From assembly GCA_964567755.1 (NCBI GenBank), contig CAZMNW010000035.1, positions 1 to 64,000 on the forward strand: a DNA stretch of 64,000 nucleotides. The letters run 5' to 3'. Source of the stretch: DASRJW01 sp964567755. GTDB taxonomy: Bacteria > Krumholzibacteriota > Krumholzibacteriia > G020349025. This document shows, in pieces, positions 1 through 8,164 of this stretch (the stretch's first letter is position 1; each line of letters starts with the position of its first letter). Below the pieces are notes generated by a model. The model was not told the origin of the DNA and did no database searches. It saw nothing but the letters and a program-made list of their open reading frames with translations. The position numbers and the translations under genes are program-made.

Positions 1-342
<342 letters not shown>

Positions 343-400
343 CTCGACCTGGACCTCCTCACGGGTTCTGCTGCGAGCGCTTTTCTCCGCTTGGGTTTCG

Positions 401-476
401 TGGAGCCCACATCCGGATTTGAACCGGAGACCTTTTGCTTACCATGCAAATGCTCTACCGACTGAGCTATGTGGGC
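401..476 (-). tRNA. tRNA-Thr (anticodon GGT)
   Basis: A 76-nt cloverleaf on the reverse strand. The acceptor stem is GCCCACA/TGTGGGC, the D arm GCTC/GAGC, the anticodon stem TTTGC/GCAAA with loop ATGGTAA (anticodon GGT) and the T arm contains GGTTCAAATCC. CCA is encoded. It is the last tRNA before tuf and corresponds in position and anticodon to E. coli thrT. Confidence 0.96.
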
Positions 477-513
477 TCGACCCCGGCGATCGCGGTCCCG
501 CGATCCTAAGATC

Positions 514-589
<76 letters not shown>

Positions 590-661
590 CCACGTGCCCG
601 GCGCGATCCGCGCGCTCCTTGTTCCTGTGCCCAACGGCTACCTCGGCGTCGCTGGATCATT

Positions 662-747
662 TGGTGGGGAGGGGAGGATTCGAACCTCCGAAGCCATCCG
701 GCGACAGATTTACAGTCTGTTCCCTTTGACCGCTCGGGAACCTCCCC
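662..747 (-). tRNA. tRNA-Tyr (anticodon GTA)
   Basis: An 86-nt class II tRNA on the reverse strand with a long variable arm. The acceptor stem is GGGGAGG/CCTCCCC, the anticodon loop CTGTAAA gives GTA, the T arm is GGAGG-TTCGAAT-CCTCC and CCA is encoded. It matches E. coli tyrU in position. Confidence 0.96.
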
Positions 748-796
748 ACGACGGTCGGTCCTCACGTGCCGGTTCCCTCTGCCGCGCATTTCATCC

Positions 797-872
797 TGGA
801 GCTGGCGAGAGGACTTGAACCCCCAACCTTCTCATTACAAGTGAGATGCTCTACCAGTTGAGCTACGCCAGC
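797..872 (-). tRNA. tRNA-Thr (anticodon TGT)
   Basis: A 76-nt cloverleaf on the reverse strand. The acceptor stem is GCTGGCG/CGCCAGC, the anticodon stem TCTCA/TGAGA has loop CTTGTAA (anticodon TGT) and CCA is encoded. It is the first tRNA of the cluster, matching E. coli thrU. Confidence 0.96.
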
Positions 873-1110
873 GTGAACTCGTCGTGACGAGATGGGACCA
901 GACAAAGCGAAGCCCGCACTCTACGGGACCCTCGTGGCACCGTCAACCCCTGGCGCCAGCAGCACTTCGCCGCCAAAACTCGCCTCGGCCTCGCACCTTC
1001 ATCGACAGGCGATATCGTGGTCGCCACCGTTGCAGCTCTCGTCGAAATCTGTCTTTTATAGTGGAGATGAAAGTTGAAGCCCAGGCTCAGCCCCGATTTC
1101 CCAAACGCAC

Positions 1111-1139
1111 ATCTTATGGTCGGTCCCAGGGCAAGTCAA
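1111..1139 (-). promoter_or_regulatory. Sigma-70 promoter of the tRNA-tuf operon
   Basis: The reverse strand carries TTGACT (1134-1139), a 17-nt spacer and TAAGAT (1111-1116), a near-consensus housekeeping promoter about 240 nt upstream of the first mature tRNA. The 390-nt stretch 873-1262 holds only this promoter, the tRNA precursor leader and the downstream flank of the PPIase gene; I see no other gene in it. Confidence 0.6.
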
Positions 1140-1262
1140 GCTGATCCTGTGGGCGGCAAGCCCTTGGGGTGCCTCGTTCGGTCTTTCGGGTCGGTTCTGG
1201 CGGCTGATTCCAGACGATTGAGGCGCTGGTCCTGGCGAGAACCGGCTCCAGGGCACCCCTGG

Positions 1263-2399
1263 TTACTGGATCCTCTTGATGACGTGGAATCCGAACTCGG
1301 TCTCGACGACCACCGAGACCTGGCCGGGGCTGAGATGGAAGGCTGCGTCCTCGAACTCGGGGACCATTTGGCCGGCTCGGATCGGTCCCAGGTCCCCACC
1401 CTTCTCGCCCGTGTGGCGGTCGTCGGATAGCTCTCGCGCCAGGGCTGCGAAGTCCTCGCCTTGGCTCGCGCGGAACGCGGCGTCGTGGGCGCGCTGCAGC
1501 GCCGCTTCCCGCGTCCGGTTCACTTCGACGATCTGCCCGACCCCTGCGTAGGTAAACAGGATGTGCGCCACACGGATCTGCACGTCGGCGATGCGACGAA
1601 TGATGTGGAATCCGTACGGGGTCTCGACGAGCTCCGAGATCTCGCCTTCTTGTAGCGCGAACGCGACCTTCTCGAAGTTCGGATCCATCTTGCCGGGTGA
1701 GAACGTGCCCAGATAACCACCGGCCCTGGAGGTCATGGTGTCATCCGAAAAGAGCAAGGCCGCGACGGGGAAGCTGCCATCCGGGTTGCGCACATCCGAA
1801 AGCAAGCGATCCGCGAGCTTCAATGCCTCCTCACGACTGCGCACGATCGAGTCCGGGGCGCTCACCGCGCCGCGGTAGCGCACCAGAATATGTTGCGCCG
1901 TGCATTGGCGCATGTCGCGACGTTGAATGAGATGAAGCCCCATGTCTGACTCCACCACGTCCGAGATCTGGCCGGGCGCGAGCGCCGCCGCCGCCTGCAT
2001 GAACTCCGGCGGCGCATCTCTCGGCTCGAGAGGCGCAATCTCGCCTCCGTCGGCCGCCGACGGATCGTCCGAGTACTGCTTCGCCAGCGCGGCGAAATCC
2101 TCTCCAGCGCGCGCCCGCTGCAGCAGCACACGCGCTAGCGAATCGGCACTGGCCCGACTCCGGCGTATGGACCCACTGGCCCCTTGAGCGCCCGAGTAGC
2201 GCACCAAGATATGTCGCACCCACAGGTGTTCTCCCGCCGGTAGATCGGCCTTCTTCTCGACCGCATCCTGCTTGCGGCTGCAGGCAAAGACGAGCCCCGC
2301 GATCAGGACGACGAACAGCAGCGTCGCGCGGCGCGCCCACACGCGGTGAATCGGCGCCGGCTCCCACAGTCTTGGCATCGATTGCATGGTTTGCTTCAC
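1263..2399 (-). CDS. Lipoprotein with three parvulin-type peptidylprolyl isomerase domains
   Basis: A 378-residue probable extracytoplasmic folding factor that would isomerise Xaa-Pro bonds in secreted or outer-membrane proteins. A hydrophobic segment (about residues 26-39) ends in a lipobox-like LVFAC with Cys40 as the probable lipidated residue. Three parvulin/PpiC repeats follow, each opening with a HIL(V/F)-type strand (near 63, 170 and 279) and closing with a GFH(V/I)I-like strand (MGLHLI in the first). SurA has two such domains and PrsA one, so three in tandem is uncommon. The start ATG overlaps the cysS stop by 4 nt, so it is probably translationally coupled to cysS. Which repeats are active cannot be told from sequence alone. 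Confidence 0.85.
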   Translation of the reverse strand: MKQTMQSMPRLWEPAPIHRVWARRATLLFVVLIAGLVFACSRKQDAVEKKADLPAGEHLWVRHILVRYSGAQGASGSIRRSRASADSLARVLLQRARAGEDFAALAKQYSDDPSAADGGEIAPLEPRDAPPEFMQAAAALAPGQISDVVESDMGLHLIQRRDMRQCTAQHILVRYRGAVSAPDSIVRSREEALKLADRLLSDVRNPDGSFPVAALLFSDDTMTSRAGGYLGTFSPGKMDPNFEKVAFALQEGEISELVETPYGFHIIRRIADVQIRVAHILFTYAGVGQIVEVNRTREAALQRAHDAAFRASQGEDFAALARELSDDRHTGEKGGDLGPIRAGQMVPEFEDAAFHLSPGQVSVVVETEFGFHVIKRIQ

Positions 2400-3835
2400 C
2401 TTGTTTTCAGCCGGTATCCATCGGCACGGTCTTCGATGACCCAGCCGTGCGCGAGGATCTCCTGCCGCAGCTCATCGGCGGTCCCCCAGTCGCGTGCCAC
2501 GCGCGCCGCTTGCCGCCGCCGGGCCAGATCCTCCACCGCGGCGGGAATTCCCGCGGTGACCGGCTCGGTTGCGGAAATTCCGGCAGCGAGAAACCCGAGC
2601 AACTGCAGCAGGTCGAAGCAGGTGCTCCTCGCTTCGTCCAGTACAGCTCGATCGCGGCCCGGCACCATGGTGTCCAGAAAGCGATTGAGCTGTCGCACCA
2701 GTTCGAAAATCTTGCCGAGGGCGGCAGCGGTGTTGAAATCACGATCCATGGCCGCGGCGAACTCTTCCTGGCAACGCTGGGCCGCCTCGCGGAGCGCGGT
2801 TCCACCCTCGCTCACCAGCGCCGTGTTGTCGCCGGCTCGGCTCCGCGCCTCCGCCAGGCGCACAAAGACGTCACGCAGTCGATGGAAAGCCGTGCTCGCC
2901 TCCCGTAGGCGTTCCTCGGAGTATTCGGCTTGGCTGCGGAAATGGGTGGACAACAAGAAGAAACGCAACTCGTCGGCCCCGTAGCGCAGTAGCAGCTCTT
3001 CCATGAGGGAGAAGTTGCCGAGCGACTTCGACATCTTCTGCCCCCCGGTGTAGAGCAGACCGTTGTGCGCCCAGTAGCGCACGAACGGGCGCCCGGTAGC
3101 GGCCTCGCTCTGGGCGAGTTCGTTCTCGTGATGCGGGAACACCAGATCCATGCCACCGCCGTGCAAATCGAGGCTCTCGCCGAGATATTTCATCGACATG
3201 GCGGAACACTCGATGTGCCAGCCGGGCCGGCCATTTCCCCACGGGCTCGGCCACTGTGGCTCGCCGGGCTTGGCCGCCTTCCACAAGGCGAAATCCAGCG
3301 CGTCCTCCTTCTGCTCGCCGACCTCGATGCGCGCACCGCTCAACATGTCATCGACCCCGCGTCCAGACAGTTTGCCGTAGTTGCGAAAGCTGCGGACGCG
3401 GAAATAGACGTCACCCCCGGGGGCGGCGTACGCATGCCCCCGTTCGATGAGACGTTCGATGAGTGCCACGATCTCGCCGATGTGCTCGGTGACACGTGGG
3501 TAGTGGGTCGCAGGCAAGAGATTCATGGCGCGGGCCGCTTCGTGGCAGCTGCGGATGTTGCGTTCCGCCACCGCTTCGGGCGTGGTGACTTCCTGCCGGG
3601 CGCGCGCAATGATCTTGTCGTCGACGTCGGTGAAGTTCTGCACGTGGGTGACGCGGTAGCCTCTGTGCTCCAGCCAGCGCCGGAGAACATCGGCGGTGAG
3701 AAAGGGCAGGAAGTGGCCGATGTGCGGCTTGTCCTGCACCGTCATACCGCAGACATACAGCCCCACCTCACCGGGGCGCACGGGCTCGAATTCGTGTTCT
3801 CGACGCGTCAGCGTGTCGTACACCCGCAGACCCAC
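2396..3835 (-). CDS. cysS: Cysteinyl-tRNA synthetase
   Basis: A class I aminoacyl-tRNA synthetase that charges tRNA-Cys. HIGH is at residues 38-41 and KMSKS at 267-271, and the Cys of YVCGMTV (near 29) is a zinc ligand in the family. The preferred start is the GTG at 3833-3835: it has GGAGG about 5 nt upstream and gives an N-terminus (GLRVYDTLTR) that aligns with the family. An ATG 63 nt upstream (3898) would add a non-conserved leader. The length of 479 residues is normal. Its stop overlaps the start of the parvulin lipoprotein gene by 4 nt (ATGA). Confidence 0.95.
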   Translation of the reverse strand: MGLRVYDTLTRREHEFEPVRPGEVGLYVCGMTVQDKPHIGHFLPFLTADVLRRWLEHRGYRVTHVQNFTDVDDKIIARARQEVTTPEAVAERNIRSCHEAARAMNLLPATHYPRVTEHIGEIVALIERLIERGHAYAAPGGDVYFRVRSFRNYGKLSGRGVDDMLSGARIEVGEQKEDALDFALWKAAKPGEPQWPSPWGNGRPGWHIECSAMSMKYLGESLDLHGGGMDLVFPHHENELAQSEAATGRPFVRYWAHNGLLYTGGQKMSKSLGNFSLMEELLLRYGADELRFFLLSTHFRSQAEYSEERLREASTAFHRLRDVFVRLAEARSRAGDNTALVSEGGTALREAAQRCQEEFAAAMDRDFNTAAALGKIFELVRQLNRFLDTMVPGRDRAVLDEARSTCFDLLQLLGFLAAGISATEPVTAGIPAAVEDLARRRQAARVARDWGTADELRQEILAHGWVIEDRADGYRLKTR

Positions 3836-3869
3836 GGCCCCTCCGGCGTTCGTGCTGCCAAGGCAACGG

Positions 3870-3898
3870 AGCGTAGCATCGCCATCCCGGGTCGGCAA
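3870..3898 (-). promoter_or_regulatory. Possible sigma-70 promoter of cysS
   Basis: TTGCCG (3893-3898), a 17-nt spacer and TACGCT (3870-3875) on the reverse strand, placing a start site about 27 nt upstream of the cysS GTG. The -10 element is weak. Confidence 0.35.
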
Positions 3899-3912
3899 AG
3901 CCCGCCCTGCGG

Positions 3913-3937
3913 CGCGAGGCCCTTATCGGGCCTCGCG
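3913..3937. terminator. Perfect 10-bp hairpin around the stop codon of the RHH gene
   Basis: CGCGAGGCCC (3913-3922) and its exact complement (3928-3937) flank a 5-nt loop. The TAA stop of the ribbon-helix-helix gene (3923-3925, reverse strand) lies in the loop. No T-run follows on either side, so it may be a rho-independent-like terminator without a U tract, an mRNA-stabilising hairpin or an attenuator before cysS. Confidence 0.45.
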
Positions 3938-4132
3938 TTCGCTGCCGTTCTCGTCCCCACCCTCCGTGTCCGCACCGCTCATCGGCGGCAACCGTCCGGC
4001 ATCCAGCAACGCTCGCTGGATGATCGACTCGATTTGCCCGTTGACGCTGCGGAACTCGTCCGTGGCCCAGCGGCGCAGCGCTGCATAGAGCGTGGGGCGG
4101 AGACGTAGGAGCACGACCTTGCGCTCCGCCAT
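3923..4132 (-). CDS. Small ribbon-helix-helix (Arc/MetJ-like) DNA-binding protein
   Basis: A 69-residue protein. The N-terminal strand KVVLLRLRP followed by two helices (about residues 13-43) fits an Arc/CopG-type RHH fold, in which the strand contacts DNA as a dimer. The acidic tail (GADTEGGDENGSERE) looks disordered. It starts 12 nt downstream of the SPFH gene stop, so the two are probably cotranscribed. No toxin gene is adjacent, so an antitoxin role is not supported; autoregulation of the SPFH operon is a reasonable guess. Confidence 0.7.
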   Translation of the reverse strand: MAERKVVLLRLRPTLYAALRRWATDEFRSVNGQIESIIQRALLDAGRLPPMSGADTEGGDENGSEREAR

Positions 4133-4144
4133 GATCTGCCTCCG

Positions 4145-5014
4145 TCAGGCGTAGAGGGTTCCCGCGTTGATCACCGGCGTCACGCGTTCGCTGGTGAGAA
4201 CGACGAGGAGATTGCTCACCATCTGCGCCCGGCGCTCTTCGTCGAGCTGCACCATGTTCCTGGCCCCGAGCTGCTCGAGCGCCATCTCCACCATGCTGAC
4301 CGCACCTTCGACGATGCGCCGGCGCGCCGAGATGATCGCTTCGGCTTGCTGGCGCTGCAGCATGGCGCTCGCGATCTCCGGCGCATACGCCAAGTGGCTG
4401 AGGCGCGCTTCGTCGACGATCACGCCGGCGCGCGCCAGTCGTTCCTGCAGCTCTTGTCGCAACGCATCCGAGACCTCGTCGGTGCTGCCGCGAAGCGAGA
4501 TCGTCCCGCCCTCGGGCTCGTCATACGGGTACAGCTTGGCGAGGTGTCGCAGCGCCGAGTCGCTCTGCACGGTGACGTAATGCTCGTAGTTGTCGACCTC
4601 GAAGCAAGCGGCAAAGGTGTCGGCGATGCGCCACACAACGACGGCGGCGATCTCGATGGGGTTGCCCACCAAGTCGTTGACCTTGAGCTTCTCGCCCTCG
4701 AGATTGCGCGCCCGCAGCGACAACTTGCGTTTGGACGCGAACGGGTTCACCCACCAGAAGCCGTAATGTTTCACCGATCCGTGGTAAGACCCGAACACCA
4801 GCAGCACCGCTGCTTGGTTGGGCTGCACGACCGTGAAACCCGGCAGCGCGACCACGAAGACGACGAACATGAAGACGGCGCCGAGGACCTGTCCCAGCGA
4901 CCCTGCCTGGACCCCGCGTGAAAGGACCCAGATCGCTATCCCTAGCAACACGATTTCCAGAACCAAGACTAGGTACCCAGACGCGGGCTTCCGTACGAAT
5001 TCTTTCCCGGCCAT
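4145..5014 (-). CDS. SPFH/Band 7 (prohibitin-like) membrane protein
   Basis: A 289-residue member of the SPFH family, membrane-scaffold proteins found in functional microdomains and often linked to envelope stress or quality control. Two hydrophobic segments (about residues 13-33 and 44-63) are followed by the Band 7 domain (FTVVQPNQAAVLLVFG onwards) and a helical C-terminal part with the AEAII-type coiled coil. The ATG has GGAGG 7 nt upstream. It forms a two-gene unit with the RHH protein and is divergent from rpmB. There is no partner protease, so its process is unknown. Confidence 0.88.
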   Translation of the reverse strand: MAGKEFVRKPASGYLVLVLEIVLLGIAIWVLSRGVQAGSLGQVLGAVFMFVVFVVALPGFTVVQPNQAAVLLVFGSYHGSVKHYGFWWVNPFASKRKLSLRARNLEGEKLKVNDLVGNPIEIAAVVVWRIADTFAACFEVDNYEHYVTVQSDSALRHLAKLYPYDEPEGGTISLRGSTDEVSDALRQELQERLARAGVIVDEARLSHLAYAPEIASAMLQRQQAEAIISARRRIVEGAVSMVEMALEQLGARNMVQLDEERRAQMVSNLLVVLTSERVTPVINAGTLYA

Positions 5015-5042
5015 GAGAGCCTCCTTTCAAAACACTGACATA

Positions 5043-5071
5043 AAGATATCATTACGATAGCATAACCGCAA
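5043..5071 (-). promoter_or_regulatory. Promoter of the SPFH-RHH unit
   Basis: TTGCGG (5066-5071), a 17-nt spacer and TATCTT (5043-5048) on the reverse strand, about 30 nt upstream of the SPFH start, in a local AT-rich stretch. Confidence 0.5.
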
Positions 5072-5111
5072 GCCCTCTCGAGGCCACACCCCCCCCAGAA
5101 GCGTGCGCCGT

Positions 5112-5140
5112 TTGACTTTCGCGTCAGGCAGGGGCATTCT
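5112..5140 (+). promoter_or_regulatory. Promoter of rpmB
   Basis: TTGACT (5112-5117), a 17-nt spacer and CATTCT (5135-5140), leaving a leader of about 85 nt before rpmB. It is divergent from the SPFH promoter. Confidence 0.45.
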
Positions 5141-5232
5141 TGGCCGCTTCGCGACGCGCTGGGACTCCAAGTGCCCGGCGGTTCGCGCTTCCAGCGAAGC
5201 GTTTCCATCTCTTCTGTGGGGAGTACTCGAGG

Positions 5233-5469
5233 ATGTCGCGCGTCTGCCAAGTCACCGGCAAGAGAGCCCAGTACGGCAACCGGGTGAGCCATGCGAACAA
5301 CAAGACGCATCGGAGATTCGAGATCAATCTTCAGAGCAAACGCTACTGGTTCGAGGAACAGAAACGCTGGGTCCGCTTGCGCCTCAGTACCCACGGAATG
5401 AAGATCATCAATCGGCGTGGGATCTCGGCCGTGTTGGCCGAGATCAGAGCCCGCGGCGAAAAGATCTGA
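5233..5469 (+). CDS. rpmB: Ribosomal protein L28
   Basis: A 78-residue large-subunit protein. MSRVCQVTGKRAQYGNRVSH is the standard L28 N-terminus and THRRFEINLQ and GMKIINRRGI are family blocks. The start is the ATG at 5233, with GGGGAG about 10 nt upstream; the longer open frame upstream is not L28. A single conserved Cys (CQVTG) suggests the zinc-free form, since CxxC pairs are absent. It stands alone, with no rpmG next to it. Confidence 0.96.
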   Translation: MSRVCQVTGKRAQYGNRVSHANNKTHRRFEINLQSKRYWFEEQKRWVRLRLSTHGMKIINRRGISAVLAEIRARGEKI

Positions 5470-5502
5470 TCGATTCCGCTTCGCCCCGTTTCCACAGCAC
5501 CG

Positions 5503-6141
5503 TCACGATTCCATGAACGGCAGCCGCGTCTGTTCTGCGTCTGGCGCAATCGGCTTTGCCTTGGGTCGCGGCGCTGGTGTTCGCTTCGACCCGGGACTTG
5601 CAGTCGCCGCAACAGGCGTTGCGGATGGCGCTTGCACCTCGTAACGCGCCGGATCGGCAACGAGCTGGCGGAAGAAGTTCGACTCGCGTTTGTAAAAACC
5701 CTCGGTGTGCAGCGAGTCTTCGAGCTCCAGCAGCTCGTAGTCGAGATGATGGCCGATCTCGTGCAAGATCGTGCGCAGGAAAGTCTTGAAGGCCACGACC
5801 TGACGCCGCTGCGCCGTGCGCATCCAGACGGTGATCAGCGGTTTCTGACCCTCCTCGGGCTCGTAGAGACCGTGCAGCTCGCCCCAAGAATGCGACGGTC
5901 GCTTGGCGAGCACGCGCACGCGCACGCCAGAAATCCGTAGCGCCCGGGTCATGGCGTCGCAGAAGCACTTGGCGGCGAGCTCCGTCTCCGCACGCTCAGC
6001 GCTGTGCAGTGCACGCGCCAGCGCCATCACCACAGGTTCGAGGCGTTCCGGCGCTGGCAGGCGCACGAAGGGCACTTCATTGCTGCGATCGTAGATCCGC
6101 CGCACGCGTGCCGGCAGGTGCTTGTAATACGCGAAGGGCAA
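5503..6141 (-). CDS. HExxH metallopeptidase-like protein of unknown function
   Basis: A 212-residue protein without a signal peptide. The central region carries LHEIGHHLDYE, a zincin HExxH motif, followed by EGFYKRESNFF, which could supply a downstream Glu ligand, so a cytoplasmic zinc-dependent hydrolase is plausible. A Pro/Ala/Lys-rich linker (about 165-198) leads to a C-terminal QTRLPF (204-209) that fits the QxxLxF beta-clamp-binding pattern. The start is the TTG at 6139-6141, with GAGGAGG 5 nt upstream. I do not recognise a named family, and no substrate can be inferred from the neighbours (rpmB and a BtpA-family gene). Confidence 0.72.
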   Translation of the reverse strand: MPFAYYKHLPARVRRIYDRSNEVPFVRLPAPERLEPVVMALARALHSAERAETELAAKCFCDAMTRALRISGVRVRVLAKRPSHSWGELHGLYEPEEGQKPLITVWMRTAQRRQVVAFKTFLRTILHEIGHHLDYELLELEDSLHTEGFYKRESNFFRQLVADPARYEVQAPSATPVAATASPGSKRTPAPRPKAKPIAPDAEQTRLPFMES

Positions 6142-6206
6142 CGCCGCCTCCTCGCAGCTCGGAGCTCACGCTCCAAACTAGATCTTGCGACCGCAGCAGC
6201 GCATGG

Positions 6207-7013
6207 TCAACTCGTGATCTCGCGCGCGTGGGCGGCGAATCGCTTGGCACGCTCGGCGTCGACCGCTTCACCCGCGCGACCGCCCACTTTCAGTGCCGAA
6301 CCCGCGATGATGCCATCCGCCTCGCCCAAGTACAGCGCCAGGCTCTGCTCGTTCACGCCGCTGCCGACGTACACGGGAACGCCGAGATCCAAAGCCCGCA
6401 CGGTGCGCAGATCGTCGACCGCGGTGGCCCAACCAGTCCCTTGCCCGGTGACGATGAGAACATCCGCAAGTCCACGTTGCACCGCATCGCGCGCTTCGTC
6501 GGCAATGGCGGCATGCGCGAGGCTGCGGCCATGTTTCACCTGCACGTCGGCCCAGATGGCGATGGCAGCGCCGAGCGCGCGGCGCAGGCGCAGGGTTGTA
6601 GCCGCCCGACCGTCGAGAATTCCCTGATCGGTGGCGGTCGTGCCGACGTGAACGTTGATGCGCACGAAAGTGGCCCCGCTGGCAGCGGCAACAGCAATCG
6701 CGGCGGCGGCATCGTTGCGCAACACGTTCACACCAATCGCAAGCGTTGGGATTTCGCGCCGCACGCAAGCGACGAGGCGTGCCATCGCGGCCACGGTGAC
6801 CGGTTCGACGCCTGCGGCGTGGAACGGCGCATCGCCGAAGTTCTCGATGATGATCGCATCGAACCCGGCGTCGGCCAGAGAGCGCGCGTCTGTCAGGGTC
6901 CGGGATTCGATGGCATCCATCGCCAGCTCATGGCGCGGCGCACCCGGCAGCGCCGGAAGGTGCACGACACCGACGAGCGGTTTGACGGATCGCTGTGCTG
7001 GAGAGAACTGCAT
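6207..7013 (-). CDS. BtpA/SgcQ family TIM-barrel protein
   Basis: A 268-residue protein opening with LVGVVHLPALPGAPR, the signature of the BtpA family, followed by IIIENFGDAPF and a GSGVN(E) phosphate-binding-like segment near the C-terminus, as expected for a TIM barrel. BtpA is required for stable photosystem I in cyanobacteria and SgcQ is a sugar-operon protein, but the biochemical activity of most members is unknown and there is no photosystem context here. It lies 18 nt downstream of ddl and is probably cotranscribed with it. Confidence 0.85.
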   Translation of the reverse strand: MQFSPAQRSVKPLVGVVHLPALPGAPRHELAMDAIESRTLTDARSLADAGFDAIIIENFGDAPFHAAGVEPVTVAAMARLVACVRREIPTLAIGVNVLRNDAAAAIAVAAASGATFVRINVHVGTTATDQGILDGRAATTLRLRRALGAAIAIWADVQVKHGRSLAHAAIADEARDAVQRGLADVLIVTGQGTGWATAVDDLRTVRALDLGVPVYVGSGVNEQSLALYLGEADGIIAGSALKVGGRAGEAVDAERAKRFAAHAREITS

Positions 7014-7031
7014 GCCTCTGCCGCTCGTCGT

Positions 7032-8057
7032 TCAGCCGCCACTGCGAACACGTGCGCGCGCCGCAGCGTTGCGCGCAATGGTTTCGACCAGCGTCTCGAA
7101 ATCGATGCCACTTGCCTGCGCCGCCTTCGGCACTAGACTCGTCGCTGTCATTCCCGGGATGGTGTTGACCTCGAGACAGTAGGGTTCATTCGATGGGCTC
7201 AGCCGGAAGTCGATGCGCGCAAAGTCGCGACAGCGCAAAGCAGCGAAGCAGGTTTCCGCATGCCGCTGCAGTGTCTGGGCGACGTCGGCCGGGATGTCCG
7301 CAGGCACATGATAGCTGCTCGATCCAGCGGTGTACTTGTTGCGGTAGTCGTAGAAACCGGCGTGCGGCACGATCTCGACCACCGGGAGGGCGCGACCATC
7401 CAGAATCGCCACCGTCATCTCGCGCCCAGGGATGAAGCTCTCGAACATGAGATGCGAATCGTATGCCGCGGCAGACTCGAGTGCTCCGGCGAGCTGCTCG
7501 GGACCGTGCACGATGGAAACGCCGACGCTCGATCCCTGCGCGTTGGGCTTCACCACCGCCGGCCAGCCGCACTCCGCCGCGATGCGCCGCACAAGCTCTG
7601 CAGGCGGCGTGTTGGCCGGCGCGCCGAATCCAGGCGGCGTCGGCACGCCGATGTCGCGGAAGATCCGCTTCGCCACTTCCTTGTCCATGGCGACGCTGCT
7701 CGCCATCACCCCAGAGCCGGTGTAGGGAATGCCGACCGCATCCAACATCGCCTGGATGGTGCCATCCTCGCCACCCGTGCCGTGCAAGGCGATGAACACG
7801 ACGTCGACCTCGCCAAAGACCTGCGCTCCCAGCTTCTCGACCGCGTGCACCGCCGCCGCTTCGGGCACGAGCGCCGTCGACGGCGGCTCGACACCGATGC
7901 CGCGTTTGGCCTCCAGATCCACCAGCCGGCCGCCGGCCGTGTCCACCGCGGTGACCTGGTGGCCGCGCCGCGCGAGCGCCGCGCCCACGGCTCTGCCCGA
8001 CACGAGTGAGACGTCGCGCTCCGCCGAGTTCCCGCCCAGCAACACGATGATCCGCAT
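7032..8057 (-). CDS. ddl: D-alanine--D-alanine ligase
   Basis: An ATP-grasp ligase making the D-Ala-D-Ala dipeptide for peptidoglycan, in the cytoplasm. The N-terminus MRIIVLLGGNSAERDVSL, ALHGTGGEDGTIQ, the KPNAQGSSVGVS phosphate loop and the CLEVNTIPGMT metal-binding block are all present. The ATG at 8057 is preferred over one 33 nt upstream because GGGGGAAG sits 6 nt before it. The 341-residue length is slightly above the usual 300-330. It is first of a pair with the BtpA-family gene and lies 107 nt downstream of gltX on the same strand. Confidence 0.95.
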   Translation of the reverse strand: MRIIVLLGGNSAERDVSLVSGRAVGAALARRGHQVTAVDTAGGRLVDLEAKRGIGVEPPSTALVPEAAAVHAVEKLGAQVFGEVDVVFIALHGTGGEDGTIQAMLDAVGIPYTGSGVMASSVAMDKEVAKRIFRDIGVPTPPGFGAPANTPPAELVRRIAAECGWPAVVKPNAQGSSVGVSIVHGPEQLAGALESAAAYDSHLMFESFIPGREMTVAILDGRALPVVEIVPHAGFYDYRNKYTAGSSSYHVPADIPADVAQTLQRHAETCFAALRCRDFARIDFRLSPSNEPYCLEVNTIPGMTATSLVPKAAQASGIDFETLVETIARNAAARARVRSGG

Positions 8058-8164
8058 GTCGCTTCCCCCAATCCCCGATGTCCGCACCACCGCGCCGAAT
8101 CCCGTGCTCGCGAATCCATGGCGAGCGTCGCGAGCAGCTTACACGATGACCTCAGGCGGCGAAA

